Positions 36,127-45,318 of a stretch of 64,000 bases of DNA are shown here, piece by piece. The stretch's first letter is position 1; each line of letters begins with the position of its first letter. A model generated the notes under the pieces. It was not told the origin of the DNA, ran no database searches, and was given only the letters and a program-made list of their open reading frames with translations. The position numbers and the translations under genes are program-made. The DNA comes from Paenibacillus azoreducens (GTDB lineage: Bacteria > Bacillota > Bacilli > Paenibacillales > Paenibacillaceae), in NCBI RefSeq assembly GCF_021654775.1, contig NZ_AP025343.1, positions 5,857,501-5,921,500 of the forward strand. Reading direction: 5' to 3'.

Positions 36127-37386
36127 TTAACCTTCAAGCAGCAATGATTCCGGATCTTCCAGCAGTTCCTTCACGGTAACGAGGAAGCGTACAGCGTCGC
36201 TGCCGTCGACGATCCGGTGGTCATAAGAAAGCGCGATGTACATCATCGGACGGTTCTCCGAACGCTCTTCGTCAATCGCTACCGGACGAAGCTGGATTTT
36301 ATGCATGCCGAGGATACCTACTTGCGGCGCGTTCAGGATTGGCGTAGACATCAGGGAACCAAACGTTCCGCCGTTTGTAATCGTGAACGTTCCTCCTTGA
36401 AGCTCAGACAATGCCAAAGTATTGTTGCGCGCTTTCGATGCCAGCGAAGCGATTTCTTTCTCGATTTCGGCGAAACCCAGACGATCCGCATCGCGAACGA
36501 CCGGAACGACCAAACCTTCCTTCGCCGCTACCGCAATACCGATATCATAGTATTTTTTAATGATGAGATCCTCGCCGTCAATTTCCGCATTCAGATACGG
36601 GAATTTCTTGAGGGCGCCAACCACGGCCTTCGTGAAGAAGGACATAAAGCCGAGGCCGATATCATGCTTCTCTTTGAAAGCATCCTTACGGCGTTTGCGG
36701 ACATCCATGATTGCAGTCATATCCACTTCATTGAAGGTCGTGAGCATCGCAGCCGTATGCTGCGCTTCAACCAGGCGTTTGGCAATGGTTGCACGGCGGC
36801 GGGACATGCGAACGCGTTCAGCCGGTTTTCCGAACTGGCCGGCATCAGCTGCGGCCGGAGCAGCCGGTGCCGCAGGAGCAGAGGCAGCCGGACGCGGTGC
36901 TGCTGGAGCCGCATGATTTTTGACGTTGTCTTGGTAAATGCGGCCCTTAGGGTCACGGTTCACTTGATCCAGATCAATGCCCTGTTCACGCGCAAGCTTG
37001 CGCGCCGCAGGCGATGCCGCCAGATAGGATTCCCCTTCTTTCACAGGTTCGGCCGGAACGTTGGAAGCCGCAGGGGCAGGAGCTGCATTCACCTCAGCCT
37101 TTGGTTCTTCCTTGGCAGCAGGCGTATTCGCGGCTGCGACAGCCGCTTCCCCGCCCTCGGAAATTCTACCGATCACTTCGCCGATTTGAACCGTGTCGCC
37201 GTCATTTCTCAAGATCTTCTCAAGCACGCCGGATTCATCGGCGCTGATTTCAAGATTGACTTTATCCGTTTCCAGTTCAAGCAGCACATCCCCCTGGTTA
37301 ACTGCTTCCCCTTCTTTGACATGCCATTTGAAAATCGTTCCTTCTGTGATCGATTCACCCATTGCCGGTACTGTAATTTCGCTCAC
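36127..37386 (-). CDS. odhB: 2-oxoglutarate dehydrogenase E2, dihydrolipoyl succinyltransferase
   Basis: OdhB carries succinyl groups on lipoyl-lysine and transfers them to CoA in the TCA cycle. The 419-residue protein has one lipoyl domain (Lys in [12 protein letters not shown] near residue 43), an Ala/Pro-rich linker, a peripheral subunit-binding domain ([13 protein letters not shown] near 130), a second Ala/Pro linker, and the catalytic domain with [12 protein letters not shown] near 395. It starts with GTG after GGGGAGGT, 6 bp past the odhA stop. The E3 gene is not adjacent, as in B. subtilis. Confidence 0.96.
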   Translation of the reverse strand: MSEITVPAMGESITEGTIFKWHVKEGEAVNQGDVLLELETDKVNLEISADESGVLEKILRNDGDTVQIGEVIGRISEGGEAAVAAANTPAAKEEPKAEVNAAPAPAASNVPAEPVKEGESYLAASPAARKLAREQGIDLDQVNRDPKGRIYQDNVKNHAAPAAPRPAASAPAAPAAPAAADAGQFGKPAERVRMSRRRATIAKRLVEAQHTAAMLTTFNEVDMTAIMDVRKRRKDAFKEKHDIGLGFMSFFTKAVVGALKKFPYLNAEIDGEDLIIKKYYDIGIAVAAKEGLVVPVVRDADRLGFAEIEKEIASLASKARNNTLALSELQGGTFTITNGGTFGSLMSTPILNAPQVGILGMHKIQLRPVAIDEERSENRPMMYIALSYDHRIVDGSDAVRFLVTVKELLEDPESLLLEG

Positions 37387-37392
37387 TGCTTG

Positions 37393-40269
37393 CTACCTCC
37401 CCAGTGCGATATTATGTTTAATAGATTTTTGATTTAATGCTGTGGATACGATTTGTTGTTGTTCAAAGCCGTGCACCTGCTGGAAACCACTGGCGGTACT
37501 TGAACGTTCGGGACGGCCGTTGTAATTAACAGGCACGCCTTGAGGCGCCAATTTGCGGAGATGCGGCTCGATATAACGCCAAGCACCCATATTTTCCGGC
37601 TCTTCCTGTACCCATAAGATTTCCTTTACATTCGCATAACGAGCGATAATCTCGCGAATTTCCTGCTCAGGGAACGGATACAGCTGTTCCACGCGGATGA
37701 TGTGCAGCCAATCCATGGAGCTTTCTTCCTTCTCCAGCGCTTCCTCAAGCTCGATCGCGATTTTGCCGCTGCACAGAACCAGACGTTCAACACGCTCAGG
37801 GTGCTGGCCGAGTCCCGGCTGTTCCAAAGCGCGTTTGAAATGGCCGTCGCTAAGCTCCTTGCCGCTGGATGCAACACGGCTGTTGCGGATGAGGCTCTTC
37901 GGCGACATCATGATCAGCGGACGCGCATCTTCGCTTTCCGTCAAGGCCGCTTGACGGCGGAGCAAGTGGAAGTATTGGGCTGCGCTCGTCAGATTGACAA
38001 CGGTGAAGTTCTCTTCCCCGCCAAGCTGAAGGAAACGTTCCAGACGGGCGCTGGAATGCTCAGGTCCCTGCCCTTCATAGCCATGAGGCAGAAGCATCAC
38101 GAGACTTGATTTTTGTCCCCATTTGGAACGGCCGGCCGAAATGAACTGGTCAGTGATGACCTGCGCGCAGTTGGCGAAATCCCCGAACTGTGCTTCCCAG
38201 ATCACAAGCGTTTCTGGCGAATATACGTTATAGCCGTATTCAAATCCGAGCACGGAAGCTTCGGACAGCGGGCTGTTATGAATCGCAAAGGATGCCTTGG
38301 CCTGCGGCAGTTCATGCAGCGGGCAGAAGGTCGAACCGTTTTTCGTGTCGTGAAGCACGAGGTTGCGGTGCGCAAATGTCGCGCGTTCGGCGTCTTGGCC
38401 TGTAATGCGGATCGGTTTGCCGTCGGCAATGATGCTTGCGAAGGCCAGTGTTTCCGCCAAGCTCCAGTCTACCTTTTCCCCGTCATTCAGCGCCGTTTCG
38501 CGGCGTTCCAGAATGCGCTGCAGCTTCGGATACACATTGAAGCCTTCAGGGCGTTTCAGCAAGTCGGCGTTGATTTCACGCAGCTTGCCCAGCGGCACGC
38601 TTGTTTTGATCGTTTGAATCCGCTCTTCGGCAGGCGTTTGCTGATGAGTATTCGCAGGCTCCTGCTCTTTATCTTTGATCTTGTCGTACGCTTCTTTCAT
38701 CCGATTCTGCACGTCCTGAATCAGACGGGTGGTGCGTTCCTTGCTCACCATGCCTTTTTGTTCAAGCAGGCCAGCATAGATGGCAGCAACGCGCGGATGT
38801 TTTTTCACTCTGTCGTAAATGAGGGGCTGGGTTGTATCCGGATCATCCGTTTCGTTGTGGCCGTAACGGCGGTACCCCACCAGATCGATCAGGAAGTCTT
38901 TCTTGAATTTATTGCGGTACTCGCAAGCCAGGCGGATGGCGGCGATACATGCTTCCGGATCGTCGGCATTAACGTGAACAATCGGAATTTCATATCCTTT
39001 TGCCAGGTCGCTTGCATAATGAGTCGAACGGGAATCGCGGCTTTCCGTCGTGAAACCGATGTTGTTGTTGGCGATGATATGAATCGTACCGCCATTTTGG
39101 AATCCTGGCAGCTTATTGAAGTTCAGCGTTTCGGCCACAATGCCTTCACCAGGGAAAGCGGAATCCCCGTGAATCAGCACCGTTGCGGCTTTGTTCACAT
39201 CCTGTTTCGGATACCCCGGCTTCGTACGGTCTTCCTGGGCCGCACGGGCAAAACCTTCTACCACCGGATTGACGAATTCAAGGTGGCTCGGGTTGTTCGC
39301 AAGCGTAATCCGCGTCTGCACGACGCTTCCGTCTTTCAGGACGCGTTTGGCTCCCAGATGATATTTAACGTCGCCGGTCCATCCGAAGTTAATGCCCATC
39401 GAACCCTCGGAAGGGAACAGCTTTTTATTCGGCGAATGATGGAATTCGGAGAAAATCTTCCCGTATGGCTTGCCGAGCACATGCGCCAATACGTTCAAGC
39501 GGCCGCGGTGGGCCATCCCCATCAGAATATGCTCCGCGCCGTCGTCGGCCATGTTGCGGACCAGTTCGTCGAGCATCGGAACCAAAACATCGTTGCCTTC
39601 AATTGAGAAACGTTTTTGACCAACGAAGGTGCGATGCAGAAATTCTTCAAACTGCTCAACTTCAATCAGTCTTTCCAGCAAACCCACTCTTTCCGTTTCG
39701 CTTAGAGGCGCCGGAAAACTGTCGCCTTCGACATGGAGGTTCAACCATACGCGCTCTTCCGTGTCATGTACGTGGCTAAATTCGAATGCAATGGTTCCGG
39801 TATATTTTTGACGCAGCTTCTGGATGGCTTCCCAACCTGTTGTCACATGCTCTGGCGCTCCGTCCCAGATCAGGGATGCAGGAACAGCCGCAAGATCGGA
39901 CTGGCTCAGTCCGTATAGTTCAGGTTCAAGCACACGAGTGTCAGGCTTCGGAATGATCCCAAGCGGATCGATATCTGCAGCCAAATGGCCGTACGCCCGG
40001 ATATTCCAGACCAGCTTGCCGGCATTCACGCCTTTCTTGAGCAGATCGGCGTTGATCGGCGCGTTGGCTGGCGCGGCGCTTACAGGCGTCAGCTTTGCCG
40101 GCGCCATCGGAGGCGCGCCCCACAGCTGAAACACTTTGCGGAATGTTTCATCCACAGACTCCGGATCTTTCACATACCGTTCGTATTGCTCCTGAACGTA
40201 TCCCAGGTTGGGGCCGTAGTAAGATTCCCAGGCTCCCTGCGTTTGCGTGTCTTTCTTATTGGTTATCAT
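37393..40269 (-). CDS. odhA: 2-oxoglutarate dehydrogenase E1
   Basis: This ThDP enzyme decarboxylates 2-oxoglutarate and succinylates the OdhB lipoyl group. The 958-residue protein begins with the short E2-binding segment (WESYYGPNLGYVQEQYERYV) and has GMAHRGRLNVLAHVLGKPYG near 250, the ThDP-binding HGDSAFPGEG through IIANNNIGFTT near 370, and the C-terminal SPKSLIRN and QEEPENMGAWRYI of E1o enzymes. GGAGGT lies 12 nt before the ATG. A leader hairpin and a cre-like site lie upstream. Confidence 0.97.
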   Translation of the reverse strand: MITNKKDTQTQGAWESYYGPNLGYVQEQYERYVKDPESVDETFRKVFQLWGAPPMAPAKLTPVSAAPANAPINADLLKKGVNAGKLVWNIRAYGHLAADIDPLGIIPKPDTRVLEPELYGLSQSDLAAVPASLIWDGAPEHVTTGWEAIQKLRQKYTGTIAFEFSHVHDTEERVWLNLHVEGDSFPAPLSETERVGLLERLIEVEQFEEFLHRTFVGQKRFSIEGNDVLVPMLDELVRNMADDGAEHILMGMAHRGRLNVLAHVLGKPYGKIFSEFHHSPNKKLFPSEGSMGINFGWTGDVKYHLGAKRVLKDGSVVQTRITLANNPSHLEFVNPVVEGFARAAQEDRTKPGYPKQDVNKAATVLIHGDSAFPGEGIVAETLNFNKLPGFQNGGTIHIIANNNIGFTTESRDSRSTHYASDLAKGYEIPIVHVNADDPEACIAAIRLACEYRNKFKKDFLIDLVGYRRYGHNETDDPDTTQPLIYDRVKKHPRVAAIYAGLLEQKGMVSKERTTRLIQDVQNRMKEAYDKIKDKEQEPANTHQQTPAEERIQTIKTSVPLGKLREINADLLKRPEGFNVYPKLQRILERRETALNDGEKVDWSLAETLAFASIIADGKPIRITGQDAERATFAHRNLVLHDTKNGSTFCPLHELPQAKASFAIHNSPLSEASVLGFEYGYNVYSPETLVIWEAQFGDFANCAQVITDQFISAGRSKWGQKSSLVMLLPHGYEGQGPEHSSARLERFLQLGGEENFTVVNLTSAAQYFHLLRRQAALTESEDARPLIMMSPKSLIRNSRVASSGKELSDGHFKRALEQPGLGQHPERVERLVLCSGKIAIELEEALEKEESSMDWLHIIRVEQLYPFPEQEIREIIARYANVKEILWVQEEPENMGAWRYIEPHLRKLAPQGVPVNYNGRPERSSTASGFQQVHGFEQQQIVSTALNQKSIKHNIALGR

Positions 40270-40330
40270 CGCTAAAGTGATACCTCCGCCTTGATTTTTT
40301 GATAGTCATATAGAGTGGATGTTCCTTTAA

Positions 40331-40381
40331 GGCGAGATCAAGAAAATGACTGCTGCTTGGTCTACTATTTTCTTGATCGCC
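40331..40381 (-). promoter_or_regulatory. long inverted repeat in the odhA leader
   Basis: GGCGAGATCAAGAAAAT (40331-40347) and ATTTTCTTGATCGCC (40367-40381) form a 15-bp stem with one bulged base and a 19-nt loop. Outer CATATAGA/TCTATATG sequences could extend it. No T-run follows on the minus strand, so it is a leader structure or operator rather than a terminator. Confidence 0.55.
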
Positions 40382-40422
40382 ACGATTCTATATGTTGGAC
40401 GGAAATCTAAAAAAATGATTTT

Positions 40423-40436
40423 TGTAAGCCGTTTCA
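40423..40436. promoter_or_regulatory. cre-like site upstream of odhAB
   Basis: TGTAAGCCGTTTCA matches the cre consensus TGWAANCGNTNWCA at 13 of 14 positions. B. subtilis odhAB is known to be CcpA-repressed. The site lies about 155 bp upstream of the odhA start. Confidence 0.5.
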
Positions 40437-40564
40437 GTAAAATGTAAGCGGCTCAATTTCTATTATAAACAAATCCTCTTCATACCTGAAATAACCATTT
40501 AATATAGTTATGATCTAAAAAACAGATCAATCGGGGCATTCAGATATGACAATGTTTACAGCTT

Positions 40565-41443
40565 CTATTCTTCAAAAAGCGATAATTGATCCGGAGGCAG
40601 TTCAGGAACCTCCAAATCCATCAATTTCATCAGCTGCATGGCATTGTCCGCCGCGTCGCCGCCCGAGTTGTTGTTGAAAATCACCCAGCAGTTTTGCGTC
40701 GATTCAAGCAACTTGTTTATATTGCGTTTCCATTCCAGAAGCTCGTTCTCATCGTACCGGTACAAATACCGTACTTCCCGCCAATTGGGCTGTCCGCTGG
40801 AATGCCAGCCGGACACGTTCCGGCCATGCAAGCGAACAAGCGTAACATCTTCCCGTGTCGGCTCTAGGATCGCGGGAATAGAACCTTCCCCGGCCTGCGG
40901 TTCATCGCAAACGGAATGAATCCAGCCCTCTTCACGCATAAAGGAAAGCGTCTTATCCCGCATCTCTCCGTCAAACCAGCTTTGATGCCGAAATTCCAGC
41001 GCCAGCGGAAATCCGTCCATCCATTCCCGGGTCCGGCGCAAAATATCGACATTTTTTCGCTCGCAGGCAAACCATGGCGGGTATTGAAACAGCACTGCGT
41101 TCAGCTTCCCCATCTCCCGCATTTCCGCCGCAGCTTCCCGGAATGCCCGAAACATCGACTTGGCATCTTCAAAGGGAATTTTACCGCGGGTATGCCCGGT
41201 CATTCCCTGATAAGCTTTGACAATAAAACCGAAGGATTCGGGTGTCTGCTCGCTCCACTTGCGCATTCTTTCCGGAGAAGGAACCGCGTAAAAGGAAGCG
41301 TCGAGCTCCACGATCGGAAAACGGCTGCTGTACTCTCCCAGCTTGTCTCCGGCCCTGGTTCCCTGCGGATAAATGCGGTCATGATCCCCCCAGCCCGCAA
41401 GGCCGACGAAAACATGCTTTTTTGCGATTGATTCGTGTTTCAA
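40565..41443 (-). CDS. DUF72 domain protein
   Basis: The 292-residue protein has the TIM-barrel-like DUF72 pattern (VGLAGWGDHDRIYP; FPIVELDASFYAVPS; AVLFQYPPWFACE; PLALEFRHQSWFD; VTLVRLHGRN; WVIFNNNSGGDAADNA). These proteins (YunF/YecE group) are uncharacterised. The gene starts with TTG, 11 nt after GGAG. It is the last gene before the region bordering the island. Confidence 0.92.
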   Translation of the reverse strand: MKHESIAKKHVFVGLAGWGDHDRIYPQGTRAGDKLGEYSSRFPIVELDASFYAVPSPERMRKWSEQTPESFGFIVKAYQGMTGHTRGKIPFEDAKSMFRAFREAAAEMREMGKLNAVLFQYPPWFACERKNVDILRRTREWMDGFPLALEFRHQSWFDGEMRDKTLSFMREEGWIHSVCDEPQAGEGSIPAILEPTREDVTLVRLHGRNVSGWHSSGQPNWREVRYLYRYDENELLEWKRNINKLLESTQNCWVIFNNNSGGDAADNAMQLMKLMDLEVPELPPDQLSLFEE

Positions 41444-41945
41444 TTGTTATCGACTCCATCATGTCTTAGTATGACCAACTATTTTCTTCCAATAACTTGG
41501 GTTTATTCACTTTAGTAATCTTTAACCATTCGCCGCATAAATGATCAATAAAATCATAAGTATTTCACATTATTTGTGCTCTGCATATCGTGTTAAGGCA
41601 CACAGGTTAGTATACAAGCTTTCGCAATTGGGTTCATGAAAAGGATGTAAAAAAGAGCCCGCTGCTTTCCAGCGAACTCCATGATACGGAATTAATGCTA
41701 TATAAGTTGAACTAAAGATTTTATGACCGTCATCATTGCGCATGCGGAGTATTCTTACGATCTCTGTTGTCCTCAGATTTCTTTTAATTTGTATGGTATG
41801 GCTGAAATCTGAGGACAGCTTATGCTTTCGACGCGAGCTTTCCAGAGGAAAGCTTTCAGGAGACCGCTTCGCTTCTTCAGAATAATTCCGCCTTCTCCGT
41901 TGAAGTATTCCTGTTCTTTTGTTAATTCTCATTCCCTATTCCGCT
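41444..41945. other. structured non-coding region next to the island border
   Basis: No gene is supported here. A perfect inverted repeat (GTCCTCAGATTTC 41769-41781 with GAAATCTGAGGAC 41804-41816) and a second hairpin (AGCTTTCC/GGAAAGCT, 41836-41854) form a structure-rich block ending near the glpD remnant. It resembles a non-coding repeat seen in paenibacilli, by recollection only. Confidence 0.5.
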
Positions 41946-42031
41946 TCCATCTGCAGGACGACCGCCTGATGCAGGGCGATGTCCAATTCTTTCGTATATT
42001 CGTCGCGCTGTTCCGGCGTCCGGCCTAGAGC
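41946..42031 (-). pseudogene. glpD 3'-end remnant, left direct repeat of the island
   Basis: These 86 bp are 77/86 identical to the 3' end of intact glpD (52061-52146), in the same orientation. On the minus strand they encode LGRTPEQRDEYTKELDIALH and then QAVVLQM, against [20 protein letters not shown] and QAVVPQM in GlpD. Four replacements (W/R, H/D, E/K, P/L) suggest relaxed selection. No start or upstream glpD sequence is present: the homology ends abruptly where the GH42-like gene begins. Confidence 0.88.
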
Positions 42032-45000
42032 TTCGTTATCGTAATGTCATCAATGCTCAAGGCCCCTCCATTATGGATCCCCCATATTAATCGGTAATCA
42101 TCATAATCATTCAGGGTAAACGTGAAGCTTCTCGAATACGAATCTCCTGGAGCTTCTGTCCAATGGTGGACCCCAACATCCTGATTAATCCCGCCGGTTG
42201 CGCTCCGGGCCAGGAAATAGAAGCTTCCCTCTTGTCCTGGCGCTATCACGGTCTTCGCCTTAAATTCCACCTTATAGGAAGCACCGGGTTCTAACCGAAT
42301 CCGCTCAGGATGACTGTAAAGAAACTCGTACCAATCCATTGAATCTTTCGCTTCGCCGTAAGCAGAGAAATTTCCGTCAATCACCTGATTCTTATTCGAT
42401 GATATTTGACCGTACTGATCGTGGAAGCCCGCGGTATAATGTGAAGCGGCAAAACTTCCCCCTTCAAAGCCCTCTGTCACATGGCCGGAAACGGGAGGAT
42501 TGCCCAATACAAAGATTGCCGTTTGACCCTTCTTCATTTCAATCTGAAATTCGTTGATATGCGTACCAATCAAAGTGTTGGTCATAATGTTGAATACCGG
42601 AGTTGCCCTTGGCAAACGAATCGTCTTCACTCCTGCCTTCGAAGCATGAATGCTGATCCATGCCTGATTTGCTTCCAGGTTATCATAGCTGTCGGTGTAG
42701 ACATGCACCCCCGCCTCTTTATAGAGCCGATTCAATACAGAAGCGGGTATCGGCGTTGATGCGACATATACCGAGCGCCAATCGGCAAAATCCTTCACAG
42801 CAATGACAGGACCTCCGTCCCTGACAGCTCTGCCCCATACGGCAGCATCAGAAACATCCGGTTGGAAGACTGGGTCCAGCACAGTTTCTCCATATATCGT
42901 ATCATTGTTAGGAAACAGTGCCGGGTCAAGTTTGAATGAAAGAGGAGGCGCACTCGCTTCTCTTACCTTCTTGATCGTAATATCATCTATAGATAATCCT
43001 CCGCCATTATGAATGCCCCATATCAATTTATAATCATCAAAATGCTTTAACGTAAAGGTGAAGCTCTTCGTATATGATTGTCCTGCATCATCCAGCCATT
43101 GATTCACGCCAACATCCTGGGCGACTCCTCCGGATGGGGAACGGGCCAGAAAATAATAGTAGCCGTCCTGTCCTGCCGCCGCAGTTGATTTGGCATTAAA
43201 CGTAACTTCATAAGTGGCCCCGGCCTCCAGTTTCACCTTACCACTGTCGCTGTAAAGAAATTCATGCCAATCCGATGTCGCAGGAGCTTGACCATGTGCC
43301 GAATATGGACCTGTTACGACTTGTTCCGGATCTGAAGTAATTGTACCGTACTGATTATATCCAGCAGTAAAATAACTCTTATCGAACGTTCCCGAATCAA
43401 AGCCTTCATGCACAACCGTTTTCGGTTCAAGGCTGCCGCCTCCGGCTGAAACCCGCTCCTGAAAGCCAAAGCCGGTAAGCTGCTCCATTTTCGGAACGGA
43501 TAATCCCTCAGCCGCATCCCCCGCATATCCTGGCGCCCAATTCCAAACTAATGTCCGGTTATGTTCCTTAAGTCTATTAATCGCTGCACGCTGCTTATCG
43601 GTTAATTGAAAAGTGTCCAAGAAAATATATACTTTATAGCGGTCCGGAATACGCCCTTCCTCCAAGTCCTCGATGAGATAGCGGTCGAATGGAGCTCCGG
43701 CGGCGCTTAATTCGCCCACGCCCTGCGGTTTTCCCAGCACTGGGCCTTCGTAGAAATTGGCTGATACATCTTTATCACCACCAAGGTAGAACGCACTTTG
43801 ATTCGAGGAAATGACCGCTACTTCTGAACAGCGTCCTCTCGGCAAATGCATGGAATAGTCCCCCCATTGCTTAAGCCGTTTGAACTCCGCAGCGATCTCC
43901 GGGGCATTATACCAATCGCCGGATGAATGGTCCATGTACCACATTCCCGTCGCATGCGTAACCGCTTGACCAAATGCCCGTTGAATGATACCCAGCGATT
44001 CATCCATATTCGTTGCAAGTACAAATGAGGTGCCCGGAGCAGCTAAATGAGTACGATCATCCGCTTCATCGATAAATAGCTTATTGTGCAACGCCAGACT
44101 GTCCGAATAAGTTCGGAGAGCGCCGTCCTCCCCGGGGCCGCGTCTCCAATACGTATGCGGCGAAGTCAACAGATCAACATTTGTCAAACGATGGGCAATC
44201 GCTGCCGCACGATGATGAATTTCCTGCGGCATATAGCCCATATCCGGGGTATAGCCATACAACACGGATACCAGCAAACGCCCCTGGCTCTCCTCCTTGA
44301 CAATGCCGGCAAAGTAATTGATCGCATCCACAACAGCCCGCTGGTAAGCTTCATAATAATCGACCAATCGAACGGAATCATTAGGATTGCGAAATAACCC
44401 GATGTCCGCTGATCTCCGTTCCTCCGCTTCAGGTATGGCAATCGTTTCAAAGGTAACTGCAGAATCCTTCCATGCTGCGCGCAGCGCATCCAAATTATGA
44501 TTGTATTTCTCTTCCGCATATCTAATATATGCCTGGCGCATAGGCTCGCTCGTATCCGGTAAATACTCCGCATTCCAATTATGCCATTCGCCATACATTC
44601 CGGCTGATAGCGTCAAGCCCATGAGCCGGTCCTTATAGGGTCCGTCCAGCAAATGCCTGACCATACTTCTCAGCATCTCGCCCGTCTCGGTGCGCCAAGC
44701 AAATGATGCCATCGATGCATCCCTATTGATCGCCGATTGTCCGGGAGCTATCGCATATCCTACCGCATCCTCGGGATGTTGGTCCAACCACCATTTAGGC
44801 GCCCATAAATGAAGACGCGGCAGCGCATATCCAGCGGGTACCCGATCCGAAAAGGTCTTCATGACTCGATCAATCGTCGAAAAGTCCTGCTGTCTATTGC
44901 CTACCCATCCCAGATCAAGAAAGCTGGTCTTTTCAATAAATGAATACAGTTTCACGCCGGCAGCCTGAAAAGCTTGGGCATCCCGCTCCGAAATTTCCTG

Positions 45001-45210
45001 CTCAAACAAAAACATCGGAAATTCGGGCCGATCATTAACAAATAGCGCAGGTGCGCCATTGTGATCTCCAAGGCGAAACGATGGCGCAGTAGGTGCAATC
45101 CGATCACTATTCATTGAAGCAGCCTCCCCTTTATCTTGTGCCCAACCGGTTCCTCCGCTAATCAGAAAAATCATTGCGCTTATAAGAAGCGCGATTTTTG
45201 CGTTTTTCAT
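42025..45210 (-). CDS. large secreted GH42-like glycoside hydrolase with two repeated modules
   Basis: The 1061-residue protein has a signal peptide (KNAKIALLISAMIFLISGGTG). Residues 40-460 resemble the beta-galactosidase GH42 barrel, with candidate catalytic Glu in AGMYGEWHNW near 208 and LFIDEADD near 382. Residues 465-575 resemble the trimerisation domain (AVISSNQSAFY; YKVYIFLDTFQLT). Two homologous modules of about 145 residues, 602-748 and 913-1059, both end LIWGIHNGG-LSIDDITI and are probably carbohydrate-binding. The last codons and TAG lie inside the glpD remnant. GAGG precedes ATG 45210. Confidence 0.85.
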   Translation of the reverse strand: MKNAKIALLISAMIFLISGGTGWAQDKGEAASMNSDRIAPTAPSFRLGDHNGAPALFVNDRPEFPMFLFEQEISERDAQAFQAAGVKLYSFIEKTSFLDLGWVGNRQQDFSTIDRVMKTFSDRVPAGYALPRLHLWAPKWWLDQHPEDAVGYAIAPGQSAINRDASMASFAWRTETGEMLRSMVRHLLDGPYKDRLMGLTLSAGMYGEWHNWNAEYLPDTSEPMRQAYIRYAEEKYNHNLDALRAAWKDSAVTFETIAIPEAEERRSADIGLFRNPNDSVRLVDYYEAYQRAVVDAINYFAGIVKEESQGRLLVSVLYGYTPDMGYMPQEIHHRAAAIAHRLTNVDLLTSPHTYWRRGPGEDGALRTYSDSLALHNKLFIDEADDRTHLAAPGTSFVLATNMDESLGIIQRAFGQAVTHATGMWYMDHSSGDWYNAPEIAAEFKRLKQWGDYSMHLPRGRCSEVAVISSNQSAFYLGGDKDVSANFYEGPVLGKPQGVGELSAAGAPFDRYLIEDLEEGRIPDRYKVYIFLDTFQLTDKQRAAINRLKEHNRTLVWNWAPGYAGDAAEGLSVPKMEQLTGFGFQERVSAGGGSLEPKTVVHEGFDSGTFDKSYFTAGYNQYGTITSDPEQVVTGPYSAHGQAPATSDWHEFLYSDSGKVKLEAGATYEVTFNAKSTAAAGQDGYYYFLARSPSGGVAQDVGVNQWLDDAGQSYTKSFTFTLKHFDDYKLIWGIHNGGGLSIDDITIKKVREASAPPLSFKLDPALFPNNDTIYGETVLDPVFQPDVSDAAVWGRAVRDGGPVIAVKDFADWRSVYVASTPIPASVLNRLYKEAGVHVYTDSYDNLEANQAWISIHASKAGVKTIRLPRATPVFNIMTNTLIGTHINEFQIEMKKGQTAIFVLGNPPVSGHVTEGFEGGSFAASHYTAGFHDQYGQISSNKNQVIDGNFSAYGEAKDSMDWYEFLYSHPERIRLEPGASYKVEFKAKTVIAPGQEGSFYFLARSATGGINQDVGVHHWTEAPGDSYSRSFTFTLNDYDDYRLIWGIHNGGALSIDDITITKL

Positions 45211-45318
45211 CTGATCCTCGCGACACCTTTCCATTAGAATGAAATAATTTGTCAAGGCATGTACCGCGTATTATTACCTCTTGCATTTGCACAAGCAACT
45301 GCTTATTGACGTGCCATC

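Noticed and set aside
38113..39606. 497-codon plus-strand frame
   Set aside because: It lies wholly antisense to odhA, has no ribosome binding site and no recognisable domain.
41570..41932. 120-codon minus-strand frame beside the glpD remnant
   Set aside because: It spans the hairpin-rich block, has no SD and no family resemblance.
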